This document shows, piece after piece, positions 4,580-8,514 of a stretch of DNA of 8,514 nucleotides; the stretch's first letter is position 1; each line of letters starts with the position of its first letter. Source of the stretch: Clostridia bacterium (lineage in GTDB: Bacteria; Bacillota; Clostridia; Oscillospirales; Acutalibacteraceae); contig JAGAZW010000021.1 of assembly GCA_017939855.1 (NCBI GenBank), positions 1-8,514 of the forward strand, read 5' to 3'. Below the pieces are notes generated by a model. That model was not told the DNA's origin, did not search any database, and saw only the letters and a program-made list of their open reading frames with translations. The position numbers and the translations under genes were made by a program.

Positions 4580-5941
4580 ATGTCGGAAAAGACGGTAGCC
4601 GCTATTTCTACACCTCAAGGAGAAGGCGGAATCAGCGTAATAAGAATATCGGGAGACGATGCGATAAGCATTGCAGACTTGTGTTTTAAAGGGGTCTCGG
4701 GCAAAAAGCTATCGTCTTTAAAAGGATATGAAGCGGCTTTTGGCGAGGTTTTTTCAAATGATGAAAAAATAGACGATGCGGTAGCCCTCGTTTTCAGAGA
4801 ACCTAAAAGCTATACGGGAGAAAATGTAGTAGAGCTTTCGGTGCACGGGGGAAGAATGGCGGCTCAAAAAACCCTCAGCACAGTCTTAAAGGCGGGGGCT
4901 GTACCTGCACAAAACGGCGAATTTACCAAACGAGCCTTTTTAAACGGAAAACTTGATCTTTCTGAGGCAGAAAGTGTAATGGAGCTCATTTCTGCTAAGA
5001 ACAATACAGCTCTCAGACTCTCTCTTGCCGCAAAGGACGGTAAAATAAGCCGTGAGATTGACGTTATAACCGAAAGACTTCTTGAGACTGCTGCAAATCT
5101 TGCCGCATACTCGGATTATCCCGACGAGGATATAGAGGGGCTTAATTTTGAAAACTTTTCTAACCTTTTGAATGACTGCTCAAACAAACTAAAAAGAATG
5201 CTCGACACCTTTGATAGCTCAAAAACTATACGTGAGGGAATTGATTGCGCCATTGTGGGAAGACCGAATGTGGGGAAATCGACCTTGATGAATTTGCTTT
5301 CAGGGTTTGAGCGTTCGATAGTTACAGATGTTGCGGGCACTACACGAGATGTTATAGAAAACACCGTCTGTATCGCCGATATAACCCTTAATCTTGCCGA
5401 CACTGCAGGTATAAGGCAGACAGACGACCTTGTTGAAAATCTGGGCGTAAGCCTTGCGCAAAAGAGAATGAACACAGCAGCACTCGTTCTTGCAGTTTTT
5501 GACGGTTCGTCAGCACTCACAGAGGATGATATTTCTCTGATAAATTGTCTTGATAAGAGGATAACCGTTATAATTATCAACAAGAATGATTTAGGTATAA
5601 ATATTGACAAATCGGTTTTTGAAGGATTTTGCTGTGTCGAAATTTCCGCAAAAGAGGATGAAAGCATTGATTGTCTCAAAGAGGCGATTGTTGAAATCAC
5701 TCAGACTGCAAAAATTTCAGAAAGCGATGCGGTTTTAATAAGCGAAAGACAGAGAAACTGTGCAGACCGGGCATATAATGCCGTTTTAGAGGCATTAGAT
5801 ACTTTGAAAAGTGGGTTCACTCTGGATGCAGTGGGAATTTGTGTTGACGATGCGATTTCATCACTGCTGGAGCTTACGGGCAAACGTGTCACAAACGAGG
5901 TTTGCGACGAGGTTTTCCGCAGATTCTGTGTTGGAAAATAG
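4580..5941 (+). CDS. mnmE: tRNA modification GTPase MnmE (TrmE)
   Basis: With MnmG, this GTPase installs the aminomethyl or carboxymethylaminomethyl group on C5 of wobble U34 in tRNAs reading split codon boxes, using a methylene-tetrahydrofolate-derived carbon. The 453-residue length matches the family (E. coli 454). The N-terminal folate-binding domain (about 1-118) includes GEGGISVIRISG (14-25) and the SYTGENVVELSVHGG block (77-91). A helical domain carries the inserted Ras-like G domain (about 218-375): G1 GRPNVGKST (227-235), G2 GTTRD (253-257), G3 DTAG (274-277), G4 NKND (334-337) and G5 SAK (356-358). The C-terminal FCVGK box retains the essential Cys450. The start has AGGGGG (4567-4572), 7 nt before the ATG. 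It is the first gene of a three-gene operon with mnmG (25-nt gap) and rsmG. In many Firmicutes jag precedes it; here the neighbour is a divergent regulator. Confidence 0.98.
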   Translation: MSEKTVAAISTPQGEGGISVIRISGDDAISIADLCFKGVSGKKLSSLKGYEAAFGEVFSNDEKIDDAVALVFREPKSYTGENVVELSVHGGRMAAQKTLSTVLKAGAVPAQNGEFTKRAFLNGKLDLSEAESVMELISAKNNTALRLSLAAKDGKISREIDVITERLLETAANLAAYSDYPDEDIEGLNFENFSNLLNDCSNKLKRMLDTFDSSKTIREGIDCAIVGRPNVGKSTLMNLLSGFERSIVTDVAGTTRDVIENTVCIADITLNLADTAGIRQTDDLVENLGVSLAQKRMNTAALVLAVFDGSSALTEDDISLINCLDKRITVIIINKNDLGINIDKSVFEGFCCVEISAKEDESIDCLKEAIVEITQTAKISESDAVLISERQRNCADRAYNAVLEALDTLKSGFTLDAVGICVDDAISSLLELTGKRVTNEVCDEVFRRFCVGK

Positions 5942-5953
5942 AGATCAGAAAAC

Positions 5954-5959
5954 AAGGAG
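5954..5959 (+). promoter_or_regulatory. Ribosome binding site that decides the mnmG start
   Basis: AAGGAG lies 7 nt before the ATG at 5967. The same frame is open further upstream to an ATG at 5811 inside mnmE, but that extension has no family similarity and would add 52 residues ahead of the FAD-binding fold. The site supports the 627-residue reading. Confidence 0.85.
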
Positions 5960-5966
5960 TTTATCA

Positions 5967-7850
5967 ATGGTTCCGAGATATAAAGCAGGAAAATACGAGG
6001 TTGCCGTCATCGGCGGCGGTCACGCAGGAATTGAAGCGGCACTTGCAGCGGCAAGACTCGGCTGCCAAACGGTTATGTTTACCATAACTCTTGACTGGGT
6101 CGGCAATATGCCCTGTAATCCGTCAATAGGTGGTACCGCAAAGGGACATCTGGTAAGAGAATTGGATGCGCTAGGCGGCGAAATGGGTGTTGCGGCAGAC
6201 AAAAACACCCTTCAAAGCCGTATGTTAAACCGAGGCAAAGGTCCTGCGGTGTATTCGCTACGTGCACAGATAGACCGCAGAGCATACAGCGGTTATATGA
6301 AGCATACAGTGGAGAAACAGCAAAATCTTGATGTCAAACAGGCTGAAATTACCGAACTTGAGTATTCTGACGGGAAATGGTACCTTGTTACTAATCTCGG
6401 CGCTCAGTACGAGTGCGATACGGTTATTATTGCTACCGGTACATTTTTAGGTGGCAGAATATATGTGGGCGAAGTAAATTATGAGTCGGGTCCAGACGGC
6501 GCTTTCCCTGCAACAATGCTTTCTGAGTCTTTAAAAAAGCTGAACATACCTCTCAGGCGTTTCAAAACCGGCACCCCCGCAAGAGTGCTTAAAAGCAGTA
6601 TAGATTTTTCTCAGCTGGAGGTACAGCCCGGTGACGACGAAACGGAACCCTTTAGCTATTCAACAAAATTTGAGCCCGAAAACAAGGTCGTTTGTCATAT
6701 TTCTTATACCAATGACCGCACCAAAAAAGTAATCCTCCAAAATCTTCATCGCTCCCCGCTTTACGGTGGAGTTATTGAGGGTGTAGGACCGAGATATTGT
6801 CCTAGTATTGAGGACAAGATAGTACGCTTTGCAGACAAACCTCGTCATCAGCTGTTTATTGAGCCTTGCGGTGAGGACACCGAAGAGATGTATCTTCAGG
6901 GGATGTCTTCGTCTTTGCCTGAGGAGGTACAAATCCAGTTTTACCGCACAATAAAGGGACTTGAAAATGTCAAGGTGATGCGAAACGCTTATGCTATAGA
7001 ATATGACTGCATAGACCCGATAGCGCTTATGGCGTCCCTGGAATTTAAGGACCACCCCGGTCTTTACGGAGCCGGACAATTTAACGGCTCTTCCGGCTAC
7101 GAGGAAGCTGCCGCACAAGGACTTATTGCCGGTATTAACGCCGCAAGAAAGGTTAAGGGACAGCCGCCCGTAATTCTATCGAGAGCCTCTTCATATATAG
7201 GTACCCTTATTGATGACCTTGTGACAAAGGGCTGCTCCGACCCATATAGAATGATGACCTCGAGAAGCGAATATCGTCTTATTCTTCGTCAGGATAACGC
7301 CGATGAGCGTCTTATGCCTATAGGATATGAGATAGGGCTGGTTTCTCAGGATACATATAACGTGTTTTTAGAGCGCAAGGAAAAAAAGGAAAAGGAGATA
7401 GAGCGTATAAGCTCAACCTTTTTATCCCCGAGCAAAGAGCTTAATGAGCTATTGGAAAAAATGGGTACGGCAACCGTTAATACCGGTTGCAGACTCTCCG
7501 ACTTAATCAAAAGACCGCAATTGGGTTATGAGGTGTTGGCGCCTTTCGATAAGAACAGACCAAATCTTGAAAAAAGTGTTTGGGAGAAGGTCGAAACCGA
7601 GATAAAATACGAAGGGTATATATCCCGTCAGCTTTCTCAGGTAAACGAGATGTTAAGGCTTGAAAAAAAGCTAATCCCCAACGACCTCGATTATTCCGAC
7701 GTCTACGGACTCAGAATAGAAGCAAGGGAAAAGCTGCAGCAGATAAAACCATTAAGCATCGGTCAGGCGTCAAGAATTTCGGGAGTGAGTCCTGCCGACA
7801 TATCAGTTTTGATTATTTATTTAGAGAGAGGTAAAGATGGTAGACTTTAA
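5967..7850 (+). CDS. mnmG: tRNA uridine-5-carboxymethylaminomethyl modification enzyme MnmG (GidA)
   Basis: This is the FAD/NADH-dependent partner of MnmE in U34 modification. At 627 residues it is close to E. coli MnmG (629). The N-terminal Rossmann fold binds FAD with GGGHAGIEAA (16-25). The family signatures CNPSIGGTAKGHLVRELDALGG (starting at Cys50) and RGKGPAVYSLRAQIDR (89-104) follow. IIATGTFLGG (154-163) is the second dinucleotide-fold strand. The conserved Cys278 in GPRYCPSIEDKIVRFADK is the redox-type cysteine of the family. NGSSGYEEAAAQGLIAGINAA (starting at 373) closes the FAD domain. The C-terminal helical domain, which contacts MnmE and tRNA, ends with SRISGVSPADISVLIIYLE (602-620). 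No key motif is missing. It starts 25 nt after the mnmE stop and its last 14 nt overlap rsmG, so the three genes form one transcript. Confidence 0.98.
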   Translation: MVPRYKAGKYEVAVIGGGHAGIEAALAAARLGCQTVMFTITLDWVGNMPCNPSIGGTAKGHLVRELDALGGEMGVAADKNTLQSRMLNRGKGPAVYSLRAQIDRRAYSGYMKHTVEKQQNLDVKQAEITELEYSDGKWYLVTNLGAQYECDTVIIATGTFLGGRIYVGEVNYESGPDGAFPATMLSESLKKLNIPLRRFKTGTPARVLKSSIDFSQLEVQPGDDETEPFSYSTKFEPENKVVCHISYTNDRTKKVILQNLHRSPLYGGVIEGVGPRYCPSIEDKIVRFADKPRHQLFIEPCGEDTEEMYLQGMSSSLPEEVQIQFYRTIKGLENVKVMRNAYAIEYDCIDPIALMASLEFKDHPGLYGAGQFNGSSGYEEAAAQGLIAGINAARKVKGQPPVILSRASSYIGTLIDDLVTKGCSDPYRMMTSRSEYRLILRQDNADERLMPIGYEIGLVSQDTYNVFLERKEKKEKEIERISSTFLSPSKELNELLEKMGTATVNTGCRLSDLIKRPQLGYEVLAPFDKNRPNLEKSVWEKVETEIKYEGYISRQLSQVNEMLRLEKKLIPNDLDYSDVYGLRIEAREKLQQIKPLSIGQASRISGVSPADISVLIIYLERGKDGRL

Positions 7851-8514
7851 TATAGAAAAGATACTCCCCGATTGTCAAAGCTTCGGACTCGATTTAGACC
7901 GCACAGCCATTAAGCGCCTTAATAGTTACGGAAATCTTCTGCTTGAATGGAACGAAAAAATAAACCTCACCGCAATTGTCGAGCCGCAGGAGGTTTTATA
8001 TAAGCATTTTTATGACTGTTTGCTCTTTTTTAAAAATGTCCAGGTTAAAGAAAACACAAAAATAATTGACGTCGGCACAGGTGCCGGGTTTCCGGGAATG
8101 GTTCTTAAAATTGCCCGTCCGGATATAAAGCTTACTTTGCTTGACGGACTTAATAAAAGACTTGTGTTTTTAAATGCAGTGCTGGAAGAGTTGTCTTTAG
8201 ATGCTGATACGGTACATTTAAGAGCAGAAGATGGCGGAAAAAATGTAAAATACCGTGAGCAATTTGATATCGCTTGTGCGAGAGCTGTAGCAGCCTTGCC
8301 GGTACTTTCGGAATACTGTGTTCCTTTTGTAAAAGAAGGCGGTATTTTTGTAGCTATGAAGGGAGCCTCTGCGGCACAGGAGGCTGAGACTGCAGCTAAC
8401 GCATTAAAGCTACTTGGCTGCCGGGAACCTACTATTATATGCGAAACCTTAACCGGAAATGAAAGCCGTGCGTTTATAATTTCAAAAAAGATTTCGCAAA
8501 CTCCGCCAAAATAC
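7837..8514 (+). CDS. rsmG: 16S rRNA (guanine-N7) methyltransferase RsmG (GidB), 3' end cut by the window
   Basis: This SAM-dependent enzyme methylates N7 of the 530-loop guanine (G527 in E. coli numbering) of 16S rRNA; loss in several bacteria gives low-level streptomycin resistance. The frame runs open for 226 codons to the window edge; the family usually has about 210-240 residues, and the visible end QTPPKY is the start of the common C-terminal TPPKYPRKxGxP motif, so perhaps a dozen residues are missing. Landmarks are WNEKINLTAI (38-47), KHFYDCLLF (56-64), the SAM motif DVGTGAGFPG (78-87), LLDGLNKRLVFL (101-112; the Gly is commonly Ser), ARAVAALPVLSEY (148-160) and GGIFVAMKG (168-176). The ATG lies 14 nt inside the end of mnmG, preceded by GAGAGGT (7826-7832), which suggests translational coupling. 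Confidence 0.97.
   Translation, partial: MVDFNIEKILPDCQSFGLDLDRTAIKRLNSYGNLLLEWNEKINLTAIVEPQEVLYKHFYDCLLFFKNVQVKENTKIIDVGTGAGFPGMVLKIARPDIKLTLLDGLNKRLVFLNAVLEELSLDADTVHLRAEDGGKNVKYREQFDIACARAVAALPVLSEYCVPFVKEGGIFVAMKGASAAQEAETAANALKLLGCREPTIICETLTGNESRAFIISKKISQTPPKY

Noticed and set aside
5116..5700. Long open frame antisense to mnmE
   Set aside because: It is the mirror of a strongly conserved gene, has a composition typical of a shadow frame (Ser/Ile/Arg-rich), and shows no recognisable domain.
5811..5966. Possible longer N-terminus for MnmG beginning inside mnmE
   Set aside because: The extra 52 residues have no family similarity, overlap mnmE out of frame, and lack a ribosome site; AAGGAG at 5954-5959 supports the ATG at 5967.
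1..8514. CRISPR array, tRNA or rRNA genes, phage or defence system
   Set aside because: No regularly spaced repeats, cloverleaf-like sequence, rRNA motif or defence-type protein was found; apart from the IS end, all long genes are recognised housekeeping or envelope families.

Overview
The window most resembles a chromosome segment from a low-to-moderate-GC Firmicute of the class Clostridia, probably an Oscillospiraceae/Ruminococcaceae-type gut bacterium. The basis is strong GGAGG-type ribosome binding sites, AT-rich intergenic DNA with sigma-A-like promoters, the mnmE-mnmG-rsmG order typical of Firmicutes, and the style of the envelope proteins. The species-level guess is inference.

Layout. 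(1) Bases 1-165 are the right end of an IS3-family insertion sequence: the last 42 codons of its DDE transposase (+ strand) followed by a terminal inverted repeat. The IS ends 6 bp beyond the stop codon of the next gene. (2) Bases 172-4438 hold five minus-strand genes. In transcription order they are an Lrp/AsnC regulator, a class I/II aminotransferase (4-nt overlap), then after 72 bp lemA, a TPM-domain (YgcG-like) lipoprotein (1-nt overlap), and a membrane-anchored D-Ala-D-Ala carboxypeptidase (21-nt gap). (3) Bases 4439-4579 form a divergent promoter region with two good sigma-A-type promoters back to back and a small dyad spanning their -35 boxes. (4) Bases 4580-8514 hold the plus-strand mnmE, mnmG and rsmG (the last is open at the window edge, probably lacking about a dozen residues).

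How the genes fit together. MnmE and MnmG together make the (carboxymethyl)aminomethyl modification of wobble U34 in certain tRNAs. RsmG methylates 16S rRNA at the 530-loop G. They form a compact translation-quality operon. The minus-strand genes concern amino-acid transamination and the cell envelope. The Lrp-aminotransferase pair resembles the B. subtilis yugG-yugH (alaR-alaT) pair of alanine synthesis. The genes downstream act at the membrane, ending with an enzyme family that releases D-alanine from peptidoglycan. A functional link (alanine supply to wall turnover) is an inference from gene order.

I saw no CRISPR array, tRNA, rRNA, riboswitch or clear intrinsic terminator. Most of the window is ordinary conserved chromosome. 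The points most worth a second look are the carboxypeptidase's unusual SxN motif and reversed anchoring, the five-gene minus-strand cluster, the symmetric divergent promoter, and the IS junction.
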